From JBFWNG01 sp050251195 (GTDB lineage: Bacteria > Bdellovibrionota_B > Oligoflexia > Oligoflexales > Oligoflexaceae), in contig JBFWNG010000010.1 in NCBI GenBank assembly GCA_050251195.1, positions 1 through 64,000 on the forward strand: 64,000 nucleotides of DNA. Reading direction: 5' to 3'. Position 1 is the stretch's first letter. Every line of letters begins with the position of its first letter. Made by a program: the position numbers and the translations under genes. Below are positions 7,576 to 15,520 of the stretch, in pieces. Below the pieces are notes generated by a model that saw nothing but the letters and a program-made list of their open reading frames with translations, was not told the origin of the DNA and did no database searches.

Positions 7576-8031
7576 CTAGTTGAATTTATAATTATAGAAG
7601 GAATACATGGAGTTCTCAGTGGACCCTAGTTCTCGTTCAAAAAAACTTTGGCACTCTCGAACGGGCAGGTTGATTGCTTTGGAATAGCCGATGGCGGTAT
7701 TTTCTACCTTCCATTCTATGGTCTCGGAGTTCTCGTCCCTTTCGGCATCGGCGCTGAGCGCGACAATACAGCGCCCGGAAGTAGATCCAAGCAGAGAGAT
7801 TCCCCCTTGACCAAGAAGACCCTTCTGACTCGAATACACCGCATCTAGAAAAGCGGCCTCCTGCATGCCGCTCTCTTTGCTTAATGATGTGACAAGCCTT
7901 TCAAATTCGCTTTCAATTGTGGCAGGATCGAGAGTCTTGGCGAATGCGCGCTCGGAACTGGCGTTGCTTACTTGAACTGGCTTGCATCCAAGAAATAGCA
8001 ACAGGGCTAGCAATGGGAGATCACGTTTCAT
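7576..8031 (-). CDS. Lipoprotein of unknown function
   Basis: 151 residues. 'MKRDLPLLALLLFLGCKP' is a clear lipoprotein signal with lipobox LFLGC, so the protein is probably anchored by Cys16. The mature part has no recognised domain and two further cysteines in 'GRCIVALS' and 'RECQSFF' that could pair. Its ATG overlaps the stop of the S8 protease gene (ATGA), so the two are co-translated. A role as partner, inhibitor or chaperone of the protease is a guess from context. Confidence 0.78.
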   Translation of the reverse strand: MKRDLPLLALLLFLGCKPVQVSNASSERAFAKTLDPATIESEFERLVTSLSKESGMQEAAFLDAVYSSQKGLLGQGGISLLGSTSGRCIVALSADAERDENSETIEWKVENTAIGYSKAINLPVRECQSFFERELGSTENSMYSFYNYKFN

Positions 8032-9857
8032 TGGCTATTTGCCTCATAATACGTTTTCGTTTCACTCTTGCAAACACCGTTGCCGGCGGGGGCAATATCA
8101 AGCGGACCAATAACTTCACAATATGTTTGACAGTGTGCTTCAGACGGATACATGCGTTCGTATGTTTCCTTTTCGGTCACAACAATACATTTGGCCTCCT
8201 TGCCTCCGGATTCGTTCGCAGCCTTTACAAAACTCCCAATGTCGAGCTGACGGCTCTCGGCGATTTTTCCATTCAAAAATTTGTTCTTTTCGGCGCTAGA
8301 AAACAACAGTTCGATGATTCGATCAGCGGATAACGAAGGAGCAACACTCCACGCCAATGCGATAGCTCCTGCCACCAGCGGAGAAGCTTGGGACGTCCCG
8401 GTCAGTATCTTGTAACCCGCCTCCCCTTGAAACGACCCCAGACTTCGCGGATAGGTCGATAGTATCGCTGTTCCGGGCGCAGCTATGTCAACGGTGCGAG
8501 CGCCGTAATTTGAACCTGCAGGCGTACTCGGACTTTCCGCATTGAGCTTGTTGTCTCCCTTGGTATTGCCGACATTGATGGTCCATGAATAGGCGCCAGG
8601 ATATACAGGCTCATCATCCACGTCTCTAAGATAATTTCCAGCAGCCGTGACCACGATGATGCCCCTCTTCGCGGCATCCAGCATGAGAAGTTCTTGCTGA
8701 GGGTTGAGCGTGTCGCTTTGGATCGACATGTTGATGATATTGGCGCCGGAAGACAATGCGTACTCCAACGCCCGTGTCGTGTATTCGGAACTTCCCAATC
8801 CGTGATCGTCCATACATCGAATGGGTACAACGCGAGCTTTCCAACAAACTCCCGCCACACCTCTTTTGTCGTTGCCCTTTGCCGCTATGACGCCAACGAC
8901 ATGCGTGCCGTGGCCGTTTTTGTCACCGACGAAGTTTGGGTCAACGGTGAGATCGGTACCTTTAAATGTCTTAGGTGCGAAATTACGGGCTTTCGTCAAA
9001 TCCATGTTTGAAGCTATATCAGGATGATCAAAATCAGCGCCAGTATCTATGACAGCAACAAGCTTTCCCGAACAATCTGAAGAAATATCCCATGCGGCGG
9101 TTGCCTTGGTATCAACTCCCTTTTCGACATCAGGGCGCCGCTTGTCCGGGCTTTTTCCCTGATTCTCAAGATGCCATTCCAAAGGGTAGAAGGGATCTGA
9201 GGGTTGAACGCTTGCATATTCAAACGCGTCCACTCCGACAAATTGCACGGTTTTCATCGCCTTGAGACGTCGGAAGGCCTCAAGGTGGCGCTCGATCGTA
9301 GGGTTCTTAAAACCTACAACATAGGTTTTGTCGTACATCTTTCGGAGGATAACAAGATCCGCATCTTCTAATTTGTCCAGCTGTGCTTGCGTCACGTTGG
9401 TTTCTAATGTCACTAGAAAATGGTCGGCAATCCTATACGAAGAATTTGCAACTGTTGGCGTAAGCCCTGGTTTGACAACGCGTATGATATGCTGGTTCGC
9501 CATGCCCGAATGTTGATAAAGTGTGAATTCCTTATTTTTGCCGTCGACGTCGGTCGCAGAACGTTTTTCAACAGGCGGTAACCTGTTTAGTTCAGAGGAA
9601 AGCCATGCCTTCGAATCGGCTGATGCCGAACTATCGCCGCCATTTGTTCCATTATTATCGAACTGCCAATCGGCATTTGCCGAATCGCTTGCAGCTTCCG
9701 AAGAAGGATTTTTCGCGCTTGCTACAGCACGCTGTTTGTCGAGGCCCAAATCCGCCTCGACGTTGCGTTCTGCTCTTGAGTTTTTCAAAACTCGAAAAAC
9801 GCCATAAACGCTTAAGGCAATAAGGGCAAGAATAGCTGCTCTTTTAGCGAGTCGCAT
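8028..9857 (-). CDS. S8 (subtilisin-like) serine protease
   Basis: 609 residues. Residues 1-20 form a hydrophobic N-terminal segment without lipobox. An N-terminal region to about 235 probably contains the propeptide. The catalytic triad is Asp271 ('AVIDTGADFDHPD'), His316 ('NGHGTHVVG') and Ser489 ('TGTSQASPLVAG'). A C-terminal extension of about 70 residues holds four cysteines and may be disulfide-bonded. Family members are secreted endopeptidases. It is followed by a lipoprotein gene with a 4-nt overlap. The ATG at 9857 has a rather distant GGGAG, so the start is slightly uncertain. Confidence 0.93.
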   Translation of the reverse strand: MRLAKRAAILALIALSVYGVFRVLKNSRAERNVEADLGLDKQRAVASAKNPSSEAASDSANADWQFDNNGTNGGDSSASADSKAWLSSELNRLPPVEKRSATDVDGKNKEFTLYQHSGMANQHIIRVVKPGLTPTVANSSYRIADHFLVTLETNVTQAQLDKLEDADLVILRKMYDKTYVVGFKNPTIERHLEAFRRLKAMKTVQFVGVDAFEYASVQPSDPFYPLEWHLENQGKSPDKRRPDVEKGVDTKATAAWDISSDCSGKLVAVIDTGADFDHPDIASNMDLTKARNFAPKTFKGTDLTVDPNFVGDKNGHGTHVVGVIAAKGNDKRGVAGVCWKARVVPIRCMDDHGLGSSEYTTRALEYALSSGANIINMSIQSDTLNPQQELLMLDAAKRGIIVVTAAGNYLRDVDDEPVYPGAYSWTINVGNTKGDNKLNAESPSTPAGSNYGARTVDIAAPGTAILSTYPRSLGSFQGEAGYKILTGTSQASPLVAGAIALAWSVAPSLSADRIIELLFSSAEKNKFLNGKIAESRQLDIGSFVKAANESGGKEAKCIVVTEKETYERMYPSEAHCQTYCEVIGPLDIAPAGNGVCKSETKTYYEANSQ

Positions 9858-10065
9858 GACTGCCAGGGCTCCCTATTTTTTCGGATGTTCCTTGTCTTTA
9901 TCGGCAAAGGGAGCAAAAAGTTTAGTTTTTTAGGGGTGCAAATTTAGGTCTAACACCATGGTTTTATTGATAAAATAAATAGGGCACAATACCGCTTCGC
10001 GCTGGCCTTGACGGAGACGCGCTCGCCGTTGGGGTAGGTACGCGCTGCCTGGCGGCAGATCGAGG

Positions 10066-10093
10066 ATGCCCACACGCGATCCGCGTGGGGCAT
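10066..10093. repeat. GC-rich hairpin, REP-like
   Basis: ATGCCC-A-CACGCG pairs with CGCGTG-GGGCAT, 12 bp with one bulge and a 3-nt loop. It lies in the 248-bp gap between two minus-strand genes, just downstream of the stop at 10106. The gap also holds other GC-rich partial inverted repeats. No T-run follows on either strand, so it is more like a REP element than a terminator. Confidence 0.55.
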
Positions 10094-10105
10094 GGAAAGT
10101 TCAAT

Positions 10106-10849
10106 CTAGCGCTCAACCTTCACAAACTGGTTAACGGAATTGCCGTTAAGCACTCGAACATGAAGTAAGCCGTCCTCTTTAAGGGGGTCGCTAATGCCTT
10201 TCGATATCTCAAAATGATGATCCGATGGCATATCTGCGCACTCAGACTCGTTCTCGGTTATTTCCGCAATAGGTAAGACGACTAGGACGTCGTTGGTTTT
10301 CGTAACTCGAATTTCGTTAAGTTTCATGCACCCAACAAACATGTACGGGAAATGACCGTCCAGCCGTAAAAATTGTCTACGGGACTCTGGATCGACTTTG
10401 ACTGCTGCGTTCTCGACAGGCGCATAAAGATAGTCGTCAGGAGACTCTGTTGTTCTCTTCGCGACATTCAGATTTGAGGAGACCGACGGGTTGTCCTTGA
10501 ACGTGACCTTATAGTCGCCCATCTTCAGCACACCTAATTTAATTGTCTGAATAAAAGGGGTCTCGATCTGCGCGCAAAACATGCGAATGGTTGGGGGGTA
10601 CTTGTAAGAAGTAGCCCAAACCTTGATTTCTTTTTTGGCGTCGTCGATATCGGCGCCCACTCGGCCAACTCTGTAGCAAGGTGTTGGAAAGGTGCCTTTC
10701 AGAACAACTTCTGAGTTGTCGTTGTCATCAAAGCCCATGGGAATGAAAATTTTTTCTACGGGAGAAGGAATCTCCGTGGGAGAAATCTGAGCTGAAGCAT
10801 AAGAACCTGCTGCTCCAGCTAGGACAAGAGAAGCGAGAAACTTTTTCAT
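10106..10849 (-). CDS. Secreted protein of unknown function
   Basis: 247 residues. 'MKKFLASLVLAGAAGSYASAQ' is a Sec signal peptide with an AxA-like cleavage site, so it is probably periplasmic or exported. The mature part has a few cysteines and no recognised family; alternating beta-type segments are visible. It has AGGA before the ATG, and a 7-bp hairpin (arms 10868-10874 and 10884-10890) lies in its leader. Function not assignable. Confidence 0.72.
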   Translation of the reverse strand: MKKFLASLVLAGAAGSYASAQISPTEIPSPVEKIFIPMGFDDNDNSEVVLKGTFPTPCYRVGRVGADIDDAKKEIKVWATSYKYPPTIRMFCAQIETPFIQTIKLGVLKMGDYKVTFKDNPSVSSNLNVAKRTTESPDDYLYAPVENAAVKVDPESRRQFLRLDGHFPYMFVGCMKLNEIRVTKTNDVLVVLPIAEITENESECADMPSDHHFEISKGISDPLKEDGLLHVRVLNGNSVNQFVKVER

Positions 10850-10867
10850 AACTAAATCCTCCGTAAA

Positions 10868-10890
10868 GTTGAGGTTAATTTTTCCTCAAC
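10868..10890 (-). promoter_or_regulatory. Leader hairpin upstream of the 10849 gene
   Basis: GTTGAGG and CCTCAAC are perfectly complementary arms around a 9-nt AT-rich loop. The hairpin ends about 8 nt before the GGAGGA ribosome site on the minus strand. It could affect translation or mRNA stability. No T-run follows. Confidence 0.35.
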
Positions 10891-10993
10891 GACATAAGAC
10901 GCGTATCATGATTAACACCGAGATATAGTTTTTGCAACTTTTACTGGCCAGCCGGCCAACCCTTTGGTAGGATTGGGATTGGAGGGAGCAGCG

Positions 10994-12034
10994 TTGCAAA
11001 ATAGCGTTCGTTTTATGAGAAAATTTGTGTCGTTTTTCGCGAGTGTTGCGTTGCTTGTTGCCTGCGGCGACGATGCGCTAAATCGCTCTATGGTAATTGT
11101 TGGAAACAACGACTTAACGACGATTAATAATTCAAGAGAACTTCCGGAGAACTTCAATTCAGTGCAGAAGAGCATTGGCCTCATGACAGGAAAATGCACG
11201 GCGTTCCATCTTGGCAATGGCGTAGTTGCAACAGCCGCCCATTGCGTTGCCGTAGACGAACCAAAAAATAATGCTCATATCCCTTGCCAATTCATTGATA
11301 TCAAGTGGGGAGCGACCGCGACCGAGAAGCCTTATCTTACATCGCGTTGCTTGGAAGTTCTCACTCTCACGCAAGCAAACAACGCTGACATCGCGATCCT
11401 TCGTGTCGATCCCATTCCTGAATGGGCGCTGGAGCCCGCGCGCGGGCAGTCTCTCGTAGGATCACAACTGTCGTTAATGGGTTACGCACAAGGAACAAAT
11501 TTGCAGTGGTCGAAAGGTTGCGGCATTTATAGTCCCAATGAAACCACCCTCGCAAAAGGCCAGTTCATTCACCAATGCGACAGCGAACCCGGCCACAGCG
11601 GTAGCCCGGTCTTTAACGACTCCCTGAAGGTCATCGGTGTTCATGACGGAGGGGACAAAGACTGGAACTACGGCACGTTTCTTTCGTTTGCAGAAGTTGA
11701 AAACATGAAGCAACGCGCTAGCTCCTCACCGACAGACGTCGCTGTTCGCGAAGGTCTGACCATGACCTTTGGTCCCTTCGACAACAGCGAAAACAAATTG
11801 CTCGCAACAATCCCTTCGCAAACTGCGAAATCAGTTTCCTTGTCATTTTCACTCGATATAGAGAAGGATTATGACATTTTGAGGATTGTGGACGGATCAG
11901 GCAAGATCCGAGAACTATCTGGTACAACTCGCGTAGAGATGGAACATCTCAGAACACCTATTTCTCTGGCGTATGTTTCGGATTACGCCGGGCCTTCCAA
12001 GAGCATTGGGATTACCGTTACGGCTGTGGAGTGA
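10994..12034 (+). CDS. S1 family (trypsin-like) serine protease lipoprotein with CUB-like tail
   Basis: 346 residues from the TTG at 10994, which has GGAGGGA 6 nt upstream; an ATG at 11015 is the alternative. The signal ends in 'VALLVACGDD', a lipobox. The triad is His83 ('TAAHCV'), Asp132 ('NNADIAIL') and Ser202 ('EPGHSGSPV'). Residues about 255-346 ('DILRIVDGSGKIRELSG', then 'AYVSDYAGPSKSIGI') resemble a CUB domain, a common extracellular binding module. It is probably a surface-anchored endopeptidase. The stop codon touches the first REP-like element. Confidence 0.85.
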   Translation: MQNSVRFMRKFVSFFASVALLVACGDDALNRSMVIVGNNDLTTINNSRELPENFNSVQKSIGLMTGKCTAFHLGNGVVATAAHCVAVDEPKNNAHIPCQFIDIKWGATATEKPYLTSRCLEVLTLTQANNADIAILRVDPIPEWALEPARGQSLVGSQLSLMGYAQGTNLQWSKGCGIYSPNETTLAKGQFIHQCDSEPGHSGSPVFNDSLKVIGVHDGGDKDWNYGTFLSFAEVENMKQRASSSPTDVAVREGLTMTFGPFDNSENKLLATIPSQTAKSVSLSFSLDIEKDYDILRIVDGSGKIRELSGTTRVEMEHLRTPISLAYVSDYAGPSKSIGITVTAVE

Positions 12035-12035
12035 G

Positions 12036-12169
12036 ATCCTTCGCTACGCTTAGGATGACCGCGGATGACGGCGAAAAGCCGTTATGTTGAGCGAAGCGAA
12101 ACATCTCTTATGGCAAGCATGGCCTTATGACGGCGAAAAGCCGTCATATTGAGCAAAGCGAAATATCTT
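12036..12169. repeat. Cluster of three hairpin elements with a constant loop
   Basis: Three 21-bp hairpins at 12036-12056, 12084-12104 and 12146-12166. Read in one sense they are ATCCT/AGGAT, ATGTT/AACAT and ATATT/AATAT stems around 11-nt loops close to GAGCGAAGCGA. The last two sit in 43-bp repeats (12065-12107, 12127-12169) that also carry a GACGGC-gaaaa-GCCGTY hairpin. Stem changes are compensatory. It fills the gap between two convergent genes. Confidence 0.75.
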
Positions 12170-12176
12170 GAAATTT

Positions 12177-12767
12177 CTATTGTCGACAAGTTCTGATCGT
12201 CTTTTTGCCAGTGAATTTAGGAGCGACGGCTTCGTCGAAAAATTCGCCCAGCTCTAACGACATAATTTTCTCGTCCTTCAGAATACCAGCGATCTTGGTT
12301 TTCTTCTCGCCGGTAAAGGCCTTGTCTATTTTGACGTCTTCTGAAGCCTTATTGAGGAGTGTTTTGTCCACGAGAATGGCGCTCAGTTTTTTCAGCTTCT
12401 CTGAAAAGATACCCACGATCTCAGGAACGATAGAGCCTATGTCTTGCTGTATACCAGAAGCGACCCAGGAAAATTTAACATTGATGAAGGCCTTGTCTTG
12501 GGAGATTTTGATTTCCGTAACGTCATAGACAGTCTCGTCTTTTCCTTCGACCACAACCTGGCACTTAAGGTCCGTCTTTTCCAAAATGTAGAAGACGCCA
12601 TCCTTATTCAAAACGGTATCCTCTTCGGAAACGGCGTCCTCCGATCCCATTGGGTCTATTTCGGCACCGGTTCCGTCAGAAGCACTTTTTACTCTTTGCT
12701 TTCTATCGGGTTTGCAAGCCGCAAGAGCGGTAAGAACCATAAATAGTGTGAGGGCGTATTTTTTCAT
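12177..12767 (-). CDS. Lipoprotein of unknown function
   Basis: 196 residues. 'MKKYALTLFMVLTALAACKP' is a clear lipoprotein signal with lipobox LAAC. The mature part is lysine- and glutamate-rich, with one cysteine near the middle and one near the end. No family recognised. It ends next to the REP-like cluster, and its promoter region holds two tandem terminators of the upstream BON gene. Confidence 0.75.
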   Translation of the reverse strand: MKKYALTLFMVLTALAACKPDRKQRVKSASDGTGAEIDPMGSEDAVSEEDTVLNKDGVFYILEKTDLKCQVVVEGKDETVYDVTEIKISQDKAFINVKFSWVASGIQQDIGSIVPEIVGIFSEKLKKLSAILVDKTLLNKASEDVKIDKAFTGEKKTKIAGILKDEKIMSLELGEFFDEAVAPKFTGKKTIRTCRQ

Positions 12768-12872
12768 CGCTGTTTCCCTTTTGTTGATAAGGACGTAGAG
12801 CGTATCGGAAATTTGACAAAAACCTTTAATAACATTCTACGAGACGGAGTTGTTTAGAGGAAGGGATATGGC

Positions 12873-12893
12873 AAAAAGGAGGCCTTAAGGCCC
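12873..12893 (-). terminator. Second of two tandem rho-independent terminators
   Basis: On the minus strand GGGCC-TTAA-GGCC(TCC) is followed by TTTTT (plus positions 12877-12873). It is a near copy of the terminator at 12905-12926, including the flanking ATCGCGGTCGCA, so the pair arose by a 33-bp tandem duplication. Confidence 0.65.
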
Positions 12894-12904
12894 ATCGCGG
12901 TCGC

Positions 12905-12926
12905 AAAAAAAGGGGCCTTAAGCCCC
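12905..12926 (-). terminator. Rho-independent terminator of the BON gene
   Basis: On the minus strand the stem GGGGC / GCCCC with loop TTAAG is followed directly by seven T. It lies 39 nt after the stop of the BON-domain gene. Confidence 0.8.
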
Positions 12927-12964
12927 ATCGCGGTCGCATGTAGAATACTGGAATTGGAACGAAA

Positions 12965-13276
12965 TTACTGGGCGTTGGCCGCAATTTGGCTTGAAGCCAC
13001 GACGATCCGGTTCGTCACGGATTTTACTCCAGGAACCTTCTCGACAAACTTGGAGATTAGGTCTTTCAGATGGTTAGAACCAATGGACCCACTTAAAACC
13101 ACCACGCTATCGCGGACTTCCACGTGGATTCTCGAGATATCGCCTTCGTTAAATATGCTCAGTCGGTGCTCGATAAGATCCATCAACTCGGCGTTTGACG
13201 GTTGCTTTTTGCCTTCCGCATTTTTCGAATTTGTTCGCAAAACGAACGGTGGATCAAACTTTTCGTAGTAAGCCAT
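12965..13276 (-). CDS. BON domain protein
   Basis: 103 residues from the ATG at 13276, which has AAGGGAGAAGG just upstream; a longer reading to 13336 crosses the promoter and is rejected. Residues about 30-95 match a BON domain: 'ISRIHVEVRDSVVVLSGSIG' then 'VEKVPGVKSVTNRIVV'. BON domains bind membranes or other ligands and occur in OsmY-like stress proteins. No signal peptide is visible, so it is probably cytoplasmic. It has its own promoter with an adjacent palindrome and tandem terminators, so it is a tightly bounded single-gene unit. Confidence 0.82.
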   Translation of the reverse strand: MAYYEKFDPPFVLRTNSKNAEGKKQPSNAELMDLIEHRLSIFNEGDISRIHVEVRDSVVVLSGSIGSNHLKDLISKFVEKVPGVKSVTNRIVVASSQIAANAQ

Positions 13277-13294
13277 GACCTTCTCCCTTACGAA

Positions 13295-13307
13295 TAGAGG
13301 TCCTCTA
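13295..13307. promoter_or_regulatory. Palindrome overlapping the BON gene start site
   Basis: TAGAGG-T-CCTCTA is a perfect 13-bp dyad directly after the -10 element (13308-13313, minus strand). It would cover the transcription start and could be a repressor operator. No regulator can be named. Confidence 0.45.
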
Positions 13308-13336
13308 AGTATAGGCTCCGGAAATATGAAAATCAA
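13308..13336 (-). promoter_or_regulatory. Sigma70-type promoter of the BON gene
   Basis: TTGATT (13336-13331), 17-nt spacer, TATACT (13313-13308) on the minus strand, about 32 nt before the ATG at 13276. Close match to consensus with optimal spacing. Confidence 0.7.
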
Positions 13337-13423
13337 GCTTTTTTATTAAAACTATAATAGAACTGTTAATAGAATCTCTCAATTAGATAAATATCCTGCC
13401 GATTGTATTAAAGAGGTGTTTTT

Positions 13424-14146
13424 ATGGCGAAAGTGCCCTTTTTTACCAAACCTACTGTAGTCTATGGCCTTTTCGGCGCATTTGCGGGCCTAATCATTCC
13501 CATTGGTTGGACCCTTATTAGCCCGTTCGTGTCTGAGGTCGAAGGGCAGGATTCAGCCCTGTTCGTGTACCTTTGGCTCAGCAGCACCCTCGTGCTCTAT
13601 GCCTTTGGCTATTATGTTAACCTTGTGCAGCAAAAGCTCCAAAAGAGCGGCGACCTTGACCCGCTTACCGGCCTTCTCACCCATAGCGCGTTTAGCCGAC
13701 AGGTAACAGTGCTATGGGAACTTGCGCGTCGGCGTGAAGAACCAGTTGCGGCGGTTGTTATCAATATCGACAACTTCAAACAGATCAACGAATCACAGGG
13801 GCACATTTATGGGGATTTTGTGATCAGTGAAGTAGCCGAAGTTCTGAAGAACACCTTGCGCAAATGCGACGTTATCGCTCGATTTGGCGGAGATGAATAT
13901 GTGGTGTTTCTACACGGCTCAGATCAAGAGTCGGCGCAGTCGGCTTCTGAACGCATCCTAAAAGAAATTCGCAACCGCACGATTACGCACTTGGATATTT
14001 CCGTTCAGGTGACCGTAAGCATCGGCATTGCCGTAGGGTATCCGTCGACGACAAAACAATCGGACCTGATGGAGCAAGCAGCTAAGTCTGTTTATGCTTC
14101 GAAGCGAAGCGGTCGCGACCGGTTCACGTTGCTCACAGCAGCGTAA
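13424..14146 (+). CDS. Diguanylate cyclase (GGDEF domain), membrane bound
   Basis: 240 residues. Two membrane segments (about 11-33 and 45-64) are followed by a GGDEF domain (about 75-237). The active-site motif is GGDEY at 155-159 and the inhibitory I-site RKCD at 146-149, five residues upstream as in product-inhibited enzymes. The family makes c-di-GMP from two GTP. No sensor domain beyond the short membrane part exists. The RNA upstream is AT-rich with a TATAAT at 13353. A likely target in this window is the PilZ-bearing glucan synthase at 33.5 kb (inference). Confidence 0.92.
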   Translation: MAKVPFFTKPTVVYGLFGAFAGLIIPIGWTLISPFVSEVEGQDSALFVYLWLSSTLVLYAFGYYVNLVQQKLQKSGDLDPLTGLLTHSAFSRQVTVLWELARRREEPVAAVVINIDNFKQINESQGHIYGDFVISEVAEVLKNTLRKCDVIARFGGDEYVVFLHGSDQESAQSASERILKEIRNRTITHLDISVQVTVSIGIAVGYPSTTKQSDLMEQAAKSVYASKRSGRDRFTLLTAA

Positions 14147-14148
14147 TT

Positions 14149-15432
14149 TTACGCTTCTCCGTCGCGAAACATCTGCCATTCTTTCCCGAGAATAAGACGA
14201 GCGCCCCGTCTATAACTCAGGTAGTGCCAGGCCCACTCGACGAAGACAAAGAATTTATTCTTGAACCCAATCAAGTAGTATATGTGAACAAACAGCCATA
14301 TCAGCCACGCTAAAAAACCGTGCAGCTTGATGAAGCGCCATTCCAACACCGCTTTACGCCTTCCGATGGTGGCGAGTTGGCCTTTGTCAAAGTAGTAGAA
14401 AGCCTCCTTAGGTTTGCCGGCGATTTCTCTCAAGATATTGCGCGCAGCCTGCTTTCCCTCCTGCATCGCGACCGGAGCAAGCCCTGGTAGCGGTTTGCCG
14501 TCCTCGCCGATAAATAGACATTGGTCGCCGACAACGTACGTGTGCGGATATCCTGAGACCGTAAGGTCGCTTTCGACCTTCACTCGGCCAATCGAATCTT
14601 TTTCCCCGGGAAAAAAATGACTCAATTTCGAACAACGAACGCCAGCGGCCCATAGAACTGTGCGGGAACCCAAGAATTCGTCTCCGACGTAAACCCCTTC
14701 CTCGCTGATCTTTGTCACCATGCTCGATGTCCAAATCTGCACGCCCAATGCTTCAAGACTCCGGCTTGCCTTGCGAGAGAGCTCAGGGTCGAACGCTTTT
14801 AATATGCGATTCCCCGCTTCGACCAATATGATTCGTGTCCTATTGGGATCAATTTTGCGAAAGTCCAGTGCCAGGGTGTACTTGCTGATCTCGCCAATCG
14901 CGCCGGCAAGTTCGACACCTGTAGCGCCGCCGCCAACAACGACGAAAGTCAGTAAGCTTTTCTGTTCCTCGAGATCGGTCTCCGTTTCCGCTTTTTCAAA
15001 GGCGAGAAGCACGCGTCTTCGAATTTCCGTTGCTTGTTCAATAGTCTTGAGACCAGGTGCCAGCTTCTCCCATTGCTCGTGCCCAAAATAACTATGGTAT
15101 GCGCCGCCCGCAACGATGAGGTAATCGTAGACGATTTGTGTTTTTCCCATACGAACAACCTTGGCGTCTAAATCTATCGAATCTACCTGGGCAAGAATAA
15201 CTTCCGTATTTTCCATAGACGAAAGAACGGATCGAATCGGGGCTGCTATCTCGGCAGGACTTAGGCCGGCCATAGCTACTTGGTACAGTAGAGGTTGGAA
15301 AAGATGATGGTTGCGACGATCGACAAGAGTTATAGAAACTTCTTTTTTATTACCGAGTTCTTTTGCGGCGGATAAACCTGCGAATCCACCTCCGATAATC
15401 ACTACCTTTTTCGCAACCGCAGAAGCCATCAA
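14149..15432 (-). CDS. ndh: Type II NADH dehydrogenase (NDH-2), NAD(P)/FAD oxidoreductase
   Basis: 427 residues. The FAD Rossmann loop is 'VVIIGGGFAGLSAAKE' (about 10-25) and the NADH loop 'VVVGGGATGVELAGAI' (about 165-180). A late block 'YVVGDQCLF' carries the FAD-contacting Asp. A C-terminal hydrophobic stretch (about 360-400) would tether it to the membrane. NDH-2 passes electrons from NADH to quinone without pumping protons. It converges with the diguanylate cyclase gene with a 2-nt gap. A second ATG at codon 2 makes the exact start unimportant. Confidence 0.9.
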   Translation of the reverse strand: MMASAVAKKVVIIGGGFAGLSAAKELGNKKEVSITLVDRRNHHLFQPLLYQVAMAGLSPAEIAAPIRSVLSSMENTEVILAQVDSIDLDAKVVRMGKTQIVYDYLIVAGGAYHSYFGHEQWEKLAPGLKTIEQATEIRRRVLLAFEKAETETDLEEQKSLLTFVVVGGGATGVELAGAIGEISKYTLALDFRKIDPNRTRIILVEAGNRILKAFDPELSRKASRSLEALGVQIWTSSMVTKISEEGVYVGDEFLGSRTVLWAAGVRCSKLSHFFPGEKDSIGRVKVESDLTVSGYPHTYVVGDQCLFIGEDGKPLPGLAPVAMQEGKQAARNILREIAGKPKEAFYYFDKGQLATIGRRKAVLEWRFIKLHGFLAWLIWLFVHIYYLIGFKNKFFVFVEWAWHYLSYRRGARLILGKEWQMFRDGEA

Positions 15433-15484
15433 AGGTGCCCCAAACGCTATATTTTCCTATGGCCCGTAGAGCGGACCAGGATAT

Positions 15485-15512
15485 ATAATAACATTAAGAC
15501 AACTTGGAACAA
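15485..15512 (-). promoter_or_regulatory. Candidate promoter for ndh
   Basis: TTGTTC (15512-15507), 16-nt spacer, TATTAT (15490-15485) on the minus strand, about 50 nt before the ATG. A TATAAT for the divergent lipoprotein gene overlaps it on the plus strand (15484-15489) but has no good -35. Confidence 0.45.
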
Positions 15513-15520
15513 GGAATTAT

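Noticed and set aside
13277..13336. Longer N-terminus for the BON protein
   Set aside because: It would translate the promoter and the palindrome; the ATG at 13276 has a strong ribosome site.
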